Of a stretch of DNA of 64,000 nucleotides, positions 32,536 to 46,422 are shown piece after piece. Each line of letters starts with the position of its first letter. Position 1 is the first letter of the stretch. This DNA comes from Ephemerocybe angulata (lineage: Eukaryota > Basidiomycota > Agaricomycetes > Agaricales > Psathyrellaceae). The stretch lies in contig JAACJK010000109.1 of assembly GCA_013368325.1 (NCBI GenBank), positions 806,001-870,000 of the forward strand, read 5' to 3'. The position numbers were made by a program, and so were the translations under genes. The notes under the pieces are model-generated. The model had not been told where the DNA came from, ran no database searches, and saw only the letters and a program-made list of their open reading frames with translations.

Positions 32536-32908
32536 CTACAATAAACCTGAGTCCAGATCTCCTTGAGAAGATAACTCTCATCTCAGACAAATGTAAATGT
32601 AAAGCATTCCTGATGTATAACCTTGTATAACGCTCGTCTACCATATGACATTTTGCACTCGGATTTGAGCCAGTTTGGCAGTGGCTGACAGTCGACCGGC
32701 TCTTTTAGGGGCTATGACTTCCATTTGGAGAAAGGCCTGAAATAGCCAACGGAATCATAGTATGGCCGTCACGTCTCTGACAGACTGATAGAGAGAGCTC
32801 TCCGAGTCCCGCCCCATCCTCACGCTCTTTATACCCGCCACAATCCTTACCCTTCACCTCCCGCAGCTGTAATCTTTCAGGAACGATTCCGGGCCTTTGA
32901 TTAGATCC

Positions 32909-34567
32909 ATGGGTGCTTTCAGATTGCTGTGGATCTCCGCCTTCGCTCTTGGCCATGGAGTGAATGCTTCGCCAACTACTTCAAACTTGAGCAATACAGC
33001 TAGCAGTCCCGCGACACATTCCAACAAACATATAGTCTTTCTAGCAGTCACCACTTCTATCGCTTTTACGCTCGTTTCTCTCTACGCTGCCAAACTGCGT
33101 TATCTTAGAGGGCAGAAAGCCATTGCGCCGAAGCTCAAGCTTGAACATCTGGATCCCCTCGAGCCTCGGCAAAGAAAAACCTCTGGTACTGCCCCTAAAG
33201 ATGCGAAAGGCTCTCCCTTTTGGATAGGGTTTCTGGGTTCTCCGGCGGTGGAACTCGAGTTTGTTGCTAGCGATCTTGTGCGTGGAACGCCACCTTGCAG
33301 GTTACTAAAGAGACCCTACATTCGTCACCCAATGAAGGACATGATTCAAGGGGCGTTCAACTGGATCGGAAAAACGGGCCATTACCAGATGCAGGCACAT
33401 CAACGCTTCGATTTCTCCCCCACTTCCTATGGCTCTGGCAATACTCTGCCTATACATTGGCCCGAACAGAGTCCTCTGCGATTATCTTCCACCATGGCGC
33501 ACGCGAAAAGCTTCAATCCCTCAAACATACTACGCCTTCCTTTATGTGATTCCTTGGATCTCACGGCTATGGACCCGCAGGAACCCAGTCTGAACGGTAC
33601 TATCCGCCGTCAATCACTATTGAAATCTACTGGTACTAGTCGACAAGCCCCGTCACCGGAAGCCTGTTTCCTGCTACATGCTATGACTACGGAATCTCCG
33701 TCTATACCATGCCCTTGCCGCAACCCGGATCGTCGCAAGCTAGCCTTTATTGACACATCCGACGTAAATGGTAGTTCGAGCTTCGCGACTTCTGAGGTAC
33801 TCACAGAAGGACATGCCTATTCTCCGCGGTTCTCCCCCCTTCAACTTGACCTACCATCTGGCACTAGCTTTCTGGAGCATTTGGAGTCGACCTCCCCAAT
33901 GCCTCTGAGGTTCCGCCTGCCTAGCCCCCTCCTACCGACCAGGAAGAAATCCAGCTCATCCAAGCGCTCGCCTCTTCGCTCGTCAAAACGCTTTCAGGAA
34001 GGGTCAGCTACACCTGCGACTCTACCGTCGGTCGATTCGGAACCGACTCTGTTCTCGGAGGTTGTACCATTTGGAAATGAGAAGGTGTCGAGTTATAGCC
34101 ACCTTGGGCTGGGAAGACCGTCACAGAGGTAACGCCTTTCTCTCTATTGCAACCCTGGTATTGACGAGCACAGCCCGGTTTCCGTTCACCACCTCGACCT
34201 GGACCGAGGCAGTCCCGATTCCCCGACTCTGGAGAGCATGCTGGACCAATTAGTCCAAGCGACAAGCGACTGGGACGACAGCATTTTTGTCGACGACAAG
34301 TTCAAGCACCTCATCGACTCCTCGAAGAGAAGTGATTCGCACTCACCCTCCTTCGACTCGCCTCTCGGAGCCACTCATTGCGATCTGACGAAGCCAATAC
34401 CCACTTATAGTCTGACGGAGGTCTATGAAGATGACCACGCCCCTTCCTACCCCAACCCACTTCTCAATTCTCCTTATGGTCTTCGGGACAGGACGAGAGA
34501 CCTTTTATTCTCGATTCCTGAGGAGGAAGCGATCTCGTTCTGCGACGTTGTGATCCAGACTTATTGA
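32909..34567 (+). CDS. Single-span membrane protein with long Ser/Pro-rich cytosolic tail
   Basis: Two exons, 32909-34128 and 34174-34567, 537 residues. The ATG at 32909 gives a signal peptide (MGAFRLLWISAFALGHGVNA), a short Ser/Thr-rich outer stretch, a membrane span near residues 44-64 (IVFLAVTTSIAFTLVSLYAA) and a basic stop-transfer (KLRYLRGQK). The remaining ~470 residues are Ser/Pro-rich with phosphorylatable stretches and no domain. This shape recalls fungal wall-stress or mid2-type sensors and also many uncharacterised agaricomycete proteins; the ectodomain here is very short (~20 residues), so a sensor role is a guess. The end is acidic (LLFSIPEEEAISFCDV). Confidence 0.65.
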
Positions 34568-35173
34568 AATGTTTAATGACGCTGCGTCGCGAAAGCCTGG
34601 TTGCGGCAAGGTTACGGTGTAAACTCATTCATAATCTTGTTGACCGCGTATTCACAAGTACGCTAGTGGCGACTGTATCATGTACACCTTTTTAATACCG
34701 CAAGCCTATCCTCAAACTAGCCACACGTCTCTTCATTTATGTCGACCTAGCACAATCGACAAGTCGATGGCCATCACATCAACATGGAGGATCGCCCGAC
34801 CCTGAATGCGCGGCGGTCGAAGGGGGGAACGAGATGCAGGGTTTACGCAGCTTTAACGGTCAAATAAGTGGAAGGAGAGCGTTGCAAGTGGCCGATATTG
34901 GCAAGGACGAGCCCAAGCGAAGCTTAGGGCGGCTATCGACCACTGGGGTATAAGTACTTAGCAACTGTCGGCTTTATCGGCCGCCCCTGAATCATCACAA
35001 CGGAACCCAAATAGAACCTTCACCAGCCTTCACCTCGCTCCTTGCTCAGCCCTCTTCTTCCTTGGTATCAGCGATTCAAGAGTATCAATCTGCTACTTCT
35101 ATGATATAGGCTCACCTTACTGGATTGCCCTGGAACAACGGATTGCGCCAGGAAAACATAAACAGAGGATGAT
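34568..35173. other. Intergenic, 0.6 kb
   Basis: 3' flank of the membrane-protein gene and promoter of the mitochondrial kinase gene. A TATAAG at 34949-34954 is far (220 bases) from the ATG, and CT-rich sequence at 35020-35060 may be the transcription start area. No gene is seen. Confidence 0.45.
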
Positions 35174-37101
35174 ATGACGTATTCCACTGTCCCAAGAGCA
35201 CTCCAATTCCTTCGTTCCAATCCCTTAGAAGTTACCCTTCGTCGACATAGCATACGACAATACACGCCCTCGAACTTCTACAGTAATAGGGAACTGGAGC
35301 AGTATGCTAGTCGGGAGGCCAAACGGTTGACGCTGAGGCAATTGGTAGGGCTAACCTATCAGCTGGTTATTCGATGGCTAACCAGGGAACGTAGGTATTC
35401 TTTGGACGTTCTCTGAACGCAGACAAGATCTTGAAAGTAAGAGGAACCACCCTCTTGAAGTTACACGCCTTCACACGTGGGCTAGAGTGCAAACTATGTT
35501 CGAACAGAACTGCCAGTACGAATATCACACCGTCTACGAGACCTCCAAGCACTCCCTTACGTTGTTGTAACGCAAGAGGGCGTGGACAAGGTGTACGAGG
35601 TATGCATATGTTTTCATACCTCCCCATTTCCCAAATAAAGCATGCTTTCCAGCTGTATTGGCTTGCGTTCGAGAAGTAAGTGGATTGGGATTGGTCATAG
35701 ATCAGCACTCAAAGGAGGGTGTATAGGTTTCGACAATACCCTGAAATCACAACTCTAGCAGAGAACCAGAAGTTCTGTGAATTCTTGCAGAAGCTGCTTG
35801 ATATCCAGTTAGTCTCCTGATGCGACTGGTTCAAATATAAATATATCTCTAACATACAGCCAAACTTTCAGTGCAACTGTCATACCCAATTTATCCCTCG
35901 GACTCTCACTTTCTTCTAAATTCCTTTCACCGGATCGACTGGACTCCTTTATGCGGAGGATGCTAGTATCTCGTATTTCCCGCCGGGTGCTTGCGGAACA
36001 CCACGTCGCCCTCACACGGAGCTTTACTTCGCAACAGGGCCAGGAGTCTGACGAACCTCACGTCGGAATCATTTATACCGGGCTGAATGTCAAGCATTCT
36101 GTCGAACGGTGTACGAGTCTTCTACGAAGCCGGCCTCCAGAAGTCGAGCATATGGGCAAGATCGACTCATGGCCTGAAGTCATTACTGATGGGCATCTCG
36201 ACGCCCAATTCCCCTACATTCGGGAACATCTAGAGTATTCCCAAACTCGCTGACATGTTATCATCCTTACTCATACTCTTGCATAGATATATCGTCTTCG
36301 AACTACTTAAGAACGTGAGTCTAAATCTAACCGCTCCTCTCCGTCAAAACGCATTCAGATGCTGACTGCATTATAGGCAATGCATGCAACCATTTTGAAG
36401 CATTATGGGAAAGGACCACTGCCGGCTATAAGAGTAACAGTGGTTGCGGGCGAAAACGACATTGGACTCCGTATATCTGACCAAGGTAATGTCAACCCAA
36501 TACTGCGAACTTGGCAACTCAACCTACATATGATGTCTGTAGGTGGAGGCCTCTTTTCAGGAGGAAACACCATTGAAAACTCGAACGATCTATGCTCCTT
36601 CTCTCATGTTCGTAACGCCAGCCGGCTAGAGGATCAGAGAATAGTCGCGCTTCGTACTGCAACTGAGGAGGGCATCCGAGCCACCGTTGAGGAACAGGTT
36701 ACTCGGTGGAAGAACCCTTCCAGTCAGCTTGAAAAGGGAAAGCCTCTGACTGCCACGATAGAAGTGAGCGCGTCTCTCCCCAGGATCGGAATCGGTCTTC
36801 CAATGAGCAAGATCTTTGCAACGTGAGTTCTCAACCTCCCGTGCAGTGCGGACCTGACTTGATGCACACAGCTATTTCGGAGGTTCTTTGGAACTCGTGT
36901 CGCTGGATGGCTGGGGTGAGTCAAGCTTTTCTTCATCTCCCGGGCCTATGTAACCTAACCATGCGGTCTGTCACCGACAATCAGGCACCGATGTCTACCT
37001 ACGTCTTCCGAAACTTGTGAGCGGGTTATGTTATCCTTCGGCAAGCTAGCAATTCTAAACACTTCTCATAGGGTACCAACCTTGAGGACATTGAACTTTG
37101 A
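35174..37101 (+). CDS. Mitochondrial protein kinase, BCKDK/PDK family
   Basis: Twelve exons: 35174-35344, 35395-35436, 35486-35599, 35653-35675, 35727-35807, 35872-36234, 36287-36314, 36377-36485, 36543-36822, 36872-36915, 36985-37016, 37072-37101; 438 residues. The Arg-rich N-terminus (ALQFLRSNPLEVTLRRHSIR) suits a mitochondrial presequence. The four-helix domain has 'RLTLRQLVFFGR', 'NYVRTELPVRI' and 'MLVSRISRRVLAEHHVAL'. The histidine-kinase-like ATP site has an N-box 'FELLKNAMHAT', a G1 'RISDQGGGL' and a G2 'IGIGLPMSKIFATYF', ending 'GTDVYLRLPKLG'. This end matches branched-chain ketoacid dehydrogenase kinase better than pyruvate dehydrogenase kinase; yeast Pkp2 is the likely counterpart. 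It phosphorylates the E1-alpha subunit of its dehydrogenase in the matrix. Confidence 0.88.
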
Positions 37102-37413
37102 GTTGCACATTGATAATTAGATAGTTGATGTAGATACCCAGTGCCAATCTAAACCCAATCCGAGACGCGTTTCATTTACCTGTAGTGAAGGAGGAAGCAG
37201 ATTGGTTGAAATCGGTCATGAGGCCGCCTGAGCCGAATCTAATCACACTGCTTGCCAGTTTCCACCACCATCATTCCCTTTCGAGCAGCTCAGCGCCCGC
37301 CACCTTCCGAAAACGATGGAAAGTGCAACAAGCAGTACAGCCTTCATTATATATGCGGCGTCTAGCTGTGAACACATGCCCCTCCCTCTTTCACCATTGC
37401 CATCCCTACAAAA
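37102..37413. other. Intergenic, 312 bases
   Basis: 3' flank of the kinase gene and promoter of the next plus-strand gene. TATATATG at about 37350 could be a TATA-like element 65 bases before the ATG at 37414. Confidence 0.4.
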
Positions 37414-38883
37414 ATGGATCCCCTCGACTTCGCCCCTCCACCGGCATACGATGATCAAGAATTTGACCAGAAAGTAACTCGGGCTACACAGATTTCATTG
37501 GAAGCGCCCCCAACACACACACAGAACTCAGAGATTAGCGAAGAACGATGGGCAGAAATCGAGGAGGCAGCATTTCAAGCAGCAATAGCCGCTTCGTTGG
37601 CAGAATCGAGTGGAAGCGGCTCTGCTGGACAATCGAGCAGTCATATCGAGCCAGGTCCACCAAGCCCTTCTGCCAACCGCGCACCCCTCTCCACTACACG
37701 GCCGCTGCGGATAGAGAAGAAGGGCAAGGTGTCCGTGGATCTGAAGCAAGGAAAAGATCGACCAAGCTGGCTTCCAGAGGCGGATGGACCTTCGTCCCGA
37801 TACGAGGCCAGCGGGAGCGGTCTGGAATCGAACCCTTTCGACGGTGACGATATCGCACCTCCACCCTTCGCGGACATTGCACCCCACGGATCCAGTCATT
37901 TCGCTCCAGAAAGCGTTCCACAACCCTACCAGGAACCGGTTTCTGGTCAGACCTCTGCAACAACTTCCCCAGCTTTATCCGATACCTCGCTGCTTCCGAA
38001 CCTCGACGCTTTATCAATATCGGCCTCTCTGTCTGGACACGAATGGAGCCGGCCGCACACGCCTGCCCAGCGCTCGGAACATTCAGGAGGGCAAGGCCTC
38101 ATGCCAAACACAGAGCATACTTACAACCACTATCGACAATCCCTTCCCCCTAGCCCATCTCAAACGATGGGTCAACACTACGAGGAACGGCGACCTCATA
38201 GTGCAACCTCTCCGACATTCGCGGCGGCTGCTCAAGCAACCATGTATTCAAGACCCTCTCCAGCTGTCCCAATGGTCAACTTCAATCCCTCAGTGGCATA
38301 TGGCAAGACTGCTATGCGCTATGCACCTGCACCAGCTGTGGTTATTCAACAAGAGCCCCAGGAAGAAGTGTATCGAGCAAATGCATTTTACAAGTACGTT
38401 CGAAGTTGTCACTGTCTGACAGAATCGGTCACTCACATATCGCAGCGCTTCCGTATCAGCTCATCTCACGCCTCAGCGCAAAAACAATCAGAGAACCACG
38501 TCCTCGTATGTTGATCTTTCCCACTGGATTGGAACCCAGTGCCTGATCTTCGCTTTCTAAGAAACCATCCCCCCTCATCGTTCCACCATTCGTACTCGTC
38601 AGGGAATTCCCCTCAACCCGCCTATCAGCGCTACGAATCTCCTGGGGTGCAATCGATACCCCTCACTCCTTCTGCCTCGACGGGTCAGCAATGGCAACCG
38701 AACTATTCTCCTCAGAACCGGCCGATGTCTGTCAATTCGGTGGATACCGTCTATTCAAGTAACGGGGTACCCCAACAACAATATCTAGCCACTGCCAACT
38801 ATATTCAGGCACAACATAGTGGCCATACAGGTTGGGCACCAGCAACACCTGACAGGCAGATTCAAACAAACTATTATAGGTGA
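37414..38883 (+). CDS. Ser/Pro/Tyr-rich protein with a UIM-like helix, function unknown
   Basis: Three exons, 37414-38393, 38446-38505 and 38562-38883, 453 residues. It starts 'MDPLDFAPPPAYDDQEFDQK' (a PPxY motif), followed at about residues 50-66 by an Ala-rich acidic helix 'EEAAFQAAIAASLAES', which resembles a ubiquitin-interacting motif. The rest is disordered with many Ser/Pro and a conserved-looking 'VNFNPSVAYGKTAM' near residue 290. The C-terminus is Gln/Tyr/Pro-rich. A PPxY and UIM-like pair would suit an adaptor for a Rsp5-type ligase, but this is inference only. Confidence 0.65.
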
Positions 38884-39265
38884 TTGGCGTGTCTTTGGAA
38901 ACCGAGAGAGGATGACTTCTCCCCATATCTATGCCTCCTTTTCTGCTATACCCTACCATTACTGTTTGTCACTTGGCGCTTAATCCGCCGGTAAATACCC
39001 GTTAATACCTCATTCCCTCTGTATCAGACCTAGTAGCAATAAAGTGTATTCTATGTACCAACTCAATGACCAGACTCAGTGCTCGGTGGTCCCCTTATAT
39101 TTATGCATCGCAATGCGTTTGACTCGGAATTTCACGAATTCCGCTGCCCTGAGGGGAATGGGTCAGAGATCTAGATGTCATCGTTTGTCGAGATAAGATT
39201 AGATCCTGTAACTCGATGAGATCAGACCCGTTCAGTCTTGACGCAGGTTCTCCTTGAACCTCAAA
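38884..39265. other. Intergenic, 382 bases
   Basis: 3' flank of the preceding gene, with AATAAAG near 39039 as a possible poly(A) signal, then the prefoldin promoter. No other feature seen. Confidence 0.45.
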
Positions 39266-39881
39266 ATGCGGATGGTAGGTATGCAAACATCACCCCTGGT
39301 TGTACAGTACTCACCTCGGATGGCATCAGCTTGAGCAAGAAGAAGAGATCGACGATGGAACCGAGGTTACCTGGGGTTTGTGACTCGAGCTGGCGGTTAG
39401 AATAACATTGGCATTTACCACGACTACTCAGAGGATCAGCAACGCATAAACACGTTCTCAAAGCTCAATGCTAGGTTCGGCCTCATCGAGGGCAAGCTGA
39501 AGGACTTGAAGGTGCGATATGCCGCGGTCTTTACGCGCATACATCCTGACGGTGCACCACAGGGAGAGAAGGAGGCCCTGGATGACTTGTCCATGGAATT
39601 GGAACTTGCAGATGAGCAGGAACCCGTATTGTAAGTCGTGTCCCCGGCCATACGAATCTTCTTCCTCACAGCCCTTCATTCTTATTAGGTACAAGATAGG
39701 CGAAATCTTCGTTCACATGCGTCTATCTCGCGCTCTCAAAAGGCTGGAAAAGGACCAGGAGCGCCTTGACCAGAATCTCAAAGATTTCACTTCGCAGTCT
39801 GATGAGTGCGAGACCAGTATGAAGGAGCTCAAGGCGAAGCTTTATGCGAAGTTTGGGAAGTCTATCAACCTCGACGAGTAG
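39266..39881 (+). CDS. Prefoldin subunit 4
   Basis: Five exons: 39266-39274 (9 nt), 39330-39375, 39432-39511, 39563-39630, 39689-39881; 131 residues, normal for the family. It reads 'MRMLEQEEEIDDGTEVTWED', then 'QQRINTFSKLNARF', 'EKEALDDLSMELELADE', 'VLYKIGEIFVHM' and 'ELKAKLYAKFGKSINLDE', the classic beta-type prefoldin plan of two coiled-coil helices joined by beta hairpins. Prefoldin is a cytosolic hexamer that delivers nascent actin and tubulin to the CCT chaperonin. The 9-nt first exon codes just Met-Arg-Met, so the start is easily mis-annotated. Confidence 0.9.
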
Positions 39882-40784
39882 TTTTGTGGACTGGGATGCG
39901 TATCGACCGTTTGTACGTGGCCCTATCATTGTGAGATCAATATCACTGAGATTGGTATACCCCAGATCAGTCTGTGTTACTGTCATTTGGAGACATGTTC
40001 CTAGGTATATGACGACGTAGAAGGTTGTGGATCATGCGCGCGGCCAGCTTCCCGAGTTTCCCTGTGTGGGCTCTACACAAGAGTTCGCCGATCCGTGCAG
40101 CCTACAGCTCTTGCCAGTGCACGCTGTATTCAAGCTGGAGACGCCCTCATTTTCCAGTTTCCTGTTGGGCCTTCTGCGCCAATTTCTCAATCGAGGGCGG
40201 CTGCTTTGAAAATTCGATGGCGCCCCAAGCATTTCCAGCGCATGCTGATGCGCGGGGGTATGTTGTGCTACTCAGATGGACGACTCAGAGCGCTATCTGT
40301 AAGAGTAAGACAGTTCTTTTTCCATGAGGAGCGCTCACAGGCGCTCACCCCACCGGCTTCAAGCGTACAACTGACGGCATCATGTTCGCCATTGGTGTAG
40401 CTAGAAGTTGACACGGGGAAACTGATATAGGACTGACAACGCACCTTCCACTGAACAGGCCCGCACGACAGAGAAAGCAGGGAAAGCTACCAAAGAGCTG
40501 AGCAAGGTCTCCCAACATCATAGCCCCCAAATTTGATTGAGGAGAAGCACTCAGCCCGGGGCGACCAAACTCTATTGCCACACCACATGATCATTCGCCA
40601 AACCTCTGGACTGCGCAGTCGGAGGCTCGGAGCTCTGGAAAAGCCGAGCTAAGCGCCCAGTGATGCCATGCCGAAGGAATTCGCGTCGGTTAACCTACAC
40701 TAGATGCCTTATATAGGGTGAGAGGTCAAATCGGCTCCAGTGCACAACCACCCACAAAAGCGGGACACGCATTTTTCTTCGTTA
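39882..40784. other. Intergenic, 0.9 kb, possibly with a tiny minus-strand gene
   Basis: Mostly without a supported gene. On the minus strand, an ATG at 40389 begins 'MANMMPSVVRLKPVG' before a GTGAGC donor, and 40244-40170 reads 'GNAWGAIEFSKQPPSIEKL' to a stop, which looks coding, but I could not join the two in frame. The plus-strand ORF at 40095-40400 covers the same bases. The right end holds the SDR promoter. Confidence 0.35.
40709..40715 (+). promoter_or_regulatory. TATA box of the SDR gene
   Basis: TATATAG 76 bases before the ATG at 40785, with GGGTGAGA following. Confidence 0.5.
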
Positions 40785-42134
40785 ATGGGCTTAGCTTATT
40801 CCTTCATCAATGAGAGTTACCCTCCGAAGTCCGAGTTCACGGCTGAGGACATCCCGTACCTCGGCGGAAAGATTGCCATCGTCACTGGTGCCAATTCAGG
40901 TAAGCCTGCTAGCCCTTGTTGAGCTACTCCAATAGCTAATCGGGGAACGCACAGGGGTTGGACGAGAGACGGCAAAGGTTTGGTAGACAGAATCACCTTC
41001 CTTTGCTGCACACTGACGTTGACAACTTGCCTAACAGGCTCTCCTAAACCGGGACGCAAAGGTCTATTTTGCCGCTCGCAGCAAGGAAAAGGTAGAAACG
41101 GCCATCTTGGAGTTGAAGGAAGAAACGGGCAGGGAAGGGATTTTCCTCCCGCTCGATCTAGCAGACCTGCACTCTGTAAAACGAGCCGCTCAAGAATACC
41201 AGAGGTCAGCAAGGCCTCCTCACCGTTAGCCTGCCGATGAGGCTTGGGTACCTGAATCTCACACCCAACCACAGCAAAGAGACTGAACTTCACATGCTCT
41301 TTAACAACGGGTGTGTCGACTTTATAGCCATTATCGTATTAAGCCCCTTACGTTACACTCAGAGGCGCTTGGACCCCACCAATAGAGGAGGTAACAGCAC
41401 AAGGTTATGACCTACAGTTTGGGACGAATGTACTTGGTAAGTACACGTCTCTGTCGGAGTTAAGTCCATAATCTAACTTTTGACCCTGTGCAGGACACTT
41501 CTATCTCACGAAACTTCTGCTCCCTACCCTCCTTGAGACTGCCAGGTCCTCTCCTGATGGAAAGGCTCGAGTCATCAACACCTCGTCTCTGATGTCGAGG
41601 TTCGCAAGCGCCCCGGACTTCAACACATTCAAGGACTCGGCAGAAAGGAGGGCGATGGGAACAAGCGATCTGTATAATCAGAGCAAACTTGGCAACATCA
41701 TCATATCTAATGAGTTCGCTCGACGATACGGTGATCAAGGGCTTGTGTCTGTGGCAGTTAATCCGGGGAATTTAGGGTCTGGTTCGAAGGCGCACAAGAG
41801 CTATATCAAGGAGGCACTTGTTGCGGCAAGTCGTCTCTATTGTCATCTTTATCAGACTCCTGACGAGATTTTTCCTGTAGCTCATCCTCTCAAATCCGTT
41901 TTCTCTTGGAGCGCTTACCCAGTTATGGGCTGGCACGATGGAAGAAGGTGCGAGCATGAATGGCAAAGTGAGCGTCTGCTCTGTCGCGGGATTAGGGAAA
42001 AGCTCACTCATTTACTTCCATCAAAGTATCTCATACCTTGGGCTCGATATGGAGAGCCAAATCCCATAGCCCTTGACGAAACGTTGGGGAAGGACTTGTG
42101 GGTATGGCTTGAGGAGCAAGTGGCGTCCATATAA
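40785..42134 (+). CDS. Short-chain dehydrogenase/reductase, retinol-dehydrogenase-like
   Basis: Eight exons: 40785-40899, 40955-40977, 41038-41204, 41275-41310, 41363-41436, 41494-41876, 41923-41967, 42027-42134; 316 residues. The Rossmann cofactor motif is 'KIAIVTGANSGVGRETAK' (TGxxxGxG), followed by 'VYFAARSKEKVE', 'LDLADLHSV', 'LFNNGGAW' (usual NNAG is NNGG), 'VINTSSL' and the catalytic 'LYNQSKLGN' (YxxxK), then 'VNPGNL'. Arg after the third strand suggests NADP(H) preference. The end 'NGKYLIPWARYGEP' is typical of the fungal RDH/WWOX-like SDRs. Substrate is unknown. It has a TATA promoter, so it may be an inducible gene. Confidence 0.87.
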
Positions 42135-42445
42135 TAGATGAAGCTCGGGAGTAGGCGCCTGAGGCCTGGCGTAAGCATACCTCCGCTGGGTCAAAGAATG
42201 AGATGTAAATTACCTTGTGGCCCGTGCCTTCTCAGAGGAACTTGGGGGCAGATTTAAGTTAAAAAGCGAGTAACTTGACGGTGAAGTTCGAAGTCGCTGT
42301 TATTGCTCAAGGTCCCACGGCTATCAAAGCGTCGACGGCGACCAATTGGTACCCATCAGATTTACCGGACGTTGGATCACGACTTTTCCGTAACTTCAGC
42401 CTCGACCCCACCCTCTGTGCTGGACTTTGTCATCCCTATACAACC
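42135..42445. other. Intergenic, 311 bases
   Basis: 3' flank of the SDR gene and promoter of the NDR kinase gene. Nothing distinct seen. Confidence 0.45.
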
Positions 42446-44431
<1,986 letters not shown>

Positions 44432-44768
44432 AAGGCAGGCATACTGCACCATCGTAAACTACTGTCGTCCGGAAGCTGGGCTTCATGGACTTTGCAATGC
44501 TCTGTATCCTTCTGTACCATACCTATACCACGGACATCAATACAAGGACACCAACCATAAGCCGCGTCGCGGTCGTCCTGAGCTGTAAGCGCCCACATAC
44601 ATAGGGGCCTGCCTAATTTGGCCCTGGACTGATCACTTTCACAGCCACATTCGATTTTTGGGATCAGCGATTTCACAAATTAGCAGTACTGTCTCTTGGC
44701 TTCACTCCATCGCGCTTTAGGGTTCTATCCTCTTTCATCCCCACGTAAAGGCATATCCTACAAGAACC
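44432..44768. other. Intergenic, 337 bases
   Basis: 3' flank of the NDR kinase and promoter of NOB1. No TATA box or other feature seen. Confidence 0.45.
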
Positions 44769-46366
44769 ATGCCTGAGACGCAACCCCCAAAATGCCGCAA
44801 CCTCGTCTTGGACGCCGGACCCCTACTTTCGCTATCGCCCCTGCGAGGACTCGCTGAAAAATACCTCACCACGCCCCAGGTTTTGGCTGAATTGAAAGAT
44901 GCCCGTGCGAGAGAACACTTTGAGAAGCTTGGGCTGATGTCTGGGGTGAAGGTTGAAGTGAGGACGCCAACGCCTGCGAGCCTGACCCAAGGTGTGCATT
45001 CAGCGAATCGAAGAGACGCTTTCAGGATTGTTAACTTTGATGTGATAGTTATCCAGTGGTCGAAAAAGACGGGAGACTATGCTGCTCTGTCTCATGCCGA
45101 TATCTGCGTCATTGCCCTCACACATACGTTGGCTGAGGAGGCGAAGCAATTGAAGGAGCAAGAGGAGGCCGACCTAAAGACCGAGGAGGCATGTCCTTCG
45201 ACTGTTGTATGATCCCTGCCATGACTTACAGTTTGGGATAGTAGATCGCGTCAAGTTCTCAAGCAGGACCCACTTCGGCAGACGCTACCGTTGATGAAGT
45301 CGCCAAAGATCTGGAAGGAGCATCGTTAGAAGATTCGCAGCCCTCGACTGAAGAGCAATCACCATCGCAGGATGAGTCGACACAGGATGAAGATGCAGTT
45401 GAAGAAAAAGATCTCGAGCCTCTCAGTGTCGAGCTCACACCGATCAAGGACGACGACGCAGAAGGTTCCACCCCTCAACCGGAACCCACATCATCGAACA
45501 CACCCGAAGAGGCCCCTACCGAAGGACCAACCCTTGTCTACGAGGACCCTTCAGATGAAGACGACGGCGAAGGCGAATGGATCACCCCGGAAAACGTCGC
45601 GCTGCACAAATCGCGAGCTCTCGACCTACTTCCAGATGAAGGAAAGGGCCGAAAGAAAAAGGACGAGTTCGTTGAGGCGGGATGCATGACGGCCGATTTC
45701 GCTATGCAGAACGTGCTTCTCCAAATGGGATTGAGTTTAGTGGGGATGGAAGGAAAGCGTATTGAGAGGGTCAAGACATGGGTGCTGCGATGCCATGCCT
45801 GCTTTAAGTGAGTCACAGGTCTCGGGATGACTTTCCATCGTGCTAATGCCTTGCTGTTACTCAGGATCTGCAAAGATGTCTCCAAGAAATTCTGCCCTTC
45901 TTGTGGAAACAACACTCTCCTCCGTGCCTCCGTCACCCTTTCATCACCAACCGCATCCAGCAACACACCGGCCATGCAAATTCACTTAAAGCCTAACTTC
46001 CAGTACAGATTGCGTGGCACCAAATACTCAATACCGGCTCCTAAGGCAGGAACAGCGAAGACGGGCGCGGGCACGGGTCTCATTCTGCGGGAAGATCAGG
46101 TTGAGTATATGAGGGCCAAGAAGATGGCAGATGGCAAGCGGGAGCGCGAGGAGGCGAAGATGACGAGAGGTATATTGTCAAAAGGCATGGAACGAGGTGT
46201 CCATGCTGGTGTGAGCAGCTGGATGGACCCCGACTGGATGCCTGAGATCATCAGCGCTGCACCGAGTGGAAAGGGTAGAACGATGCGGAATTCGAGGATG
46301 GATGGCGATCTGCCTCAGATTGGGTACGGGCGCAAGAACCCCAATGAGAGGAGACATCGCAAGTGA
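44769..46366 (+). CDS. NOB1: Ribosome biogenesis endonuclease NOB1
   Basis: Four exons: 44769-44991, 45049-45206, 45245-45807, 45865-46366; 481 residues. The PIN nuclease domain begins 'NLVLDAGPLLS' (catalytic Asp) and includes 'TTPQVLAELKDARAREHFE' and 'WSKKTGDYAALSHADICVIA' (SxxD acidic residues). An acidic linker of ~150 residues is followed by 'GCMTADFAMQNVLLQMGLSL', 'WVLRCHACFK' and 'KFCPSCGN' (CxxC...CxxC zinc ribbon), and 'GLILREDQVEYM' with a basic end. NOB1 cuts 20S pre-rRNA at site D in the cytoplasm to make 18S rRNA. The second intron is modelled as only 38 nt (GTATGA..GTAG); its borders are uncertain, the rest is firm. Confidence 0.9.
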
Positions 46367-46422
46367 TTGGGCGGTACTTTGTAGACAGATATGACCGGTG
46401 TATTACTTCTGTGCTGATACAC

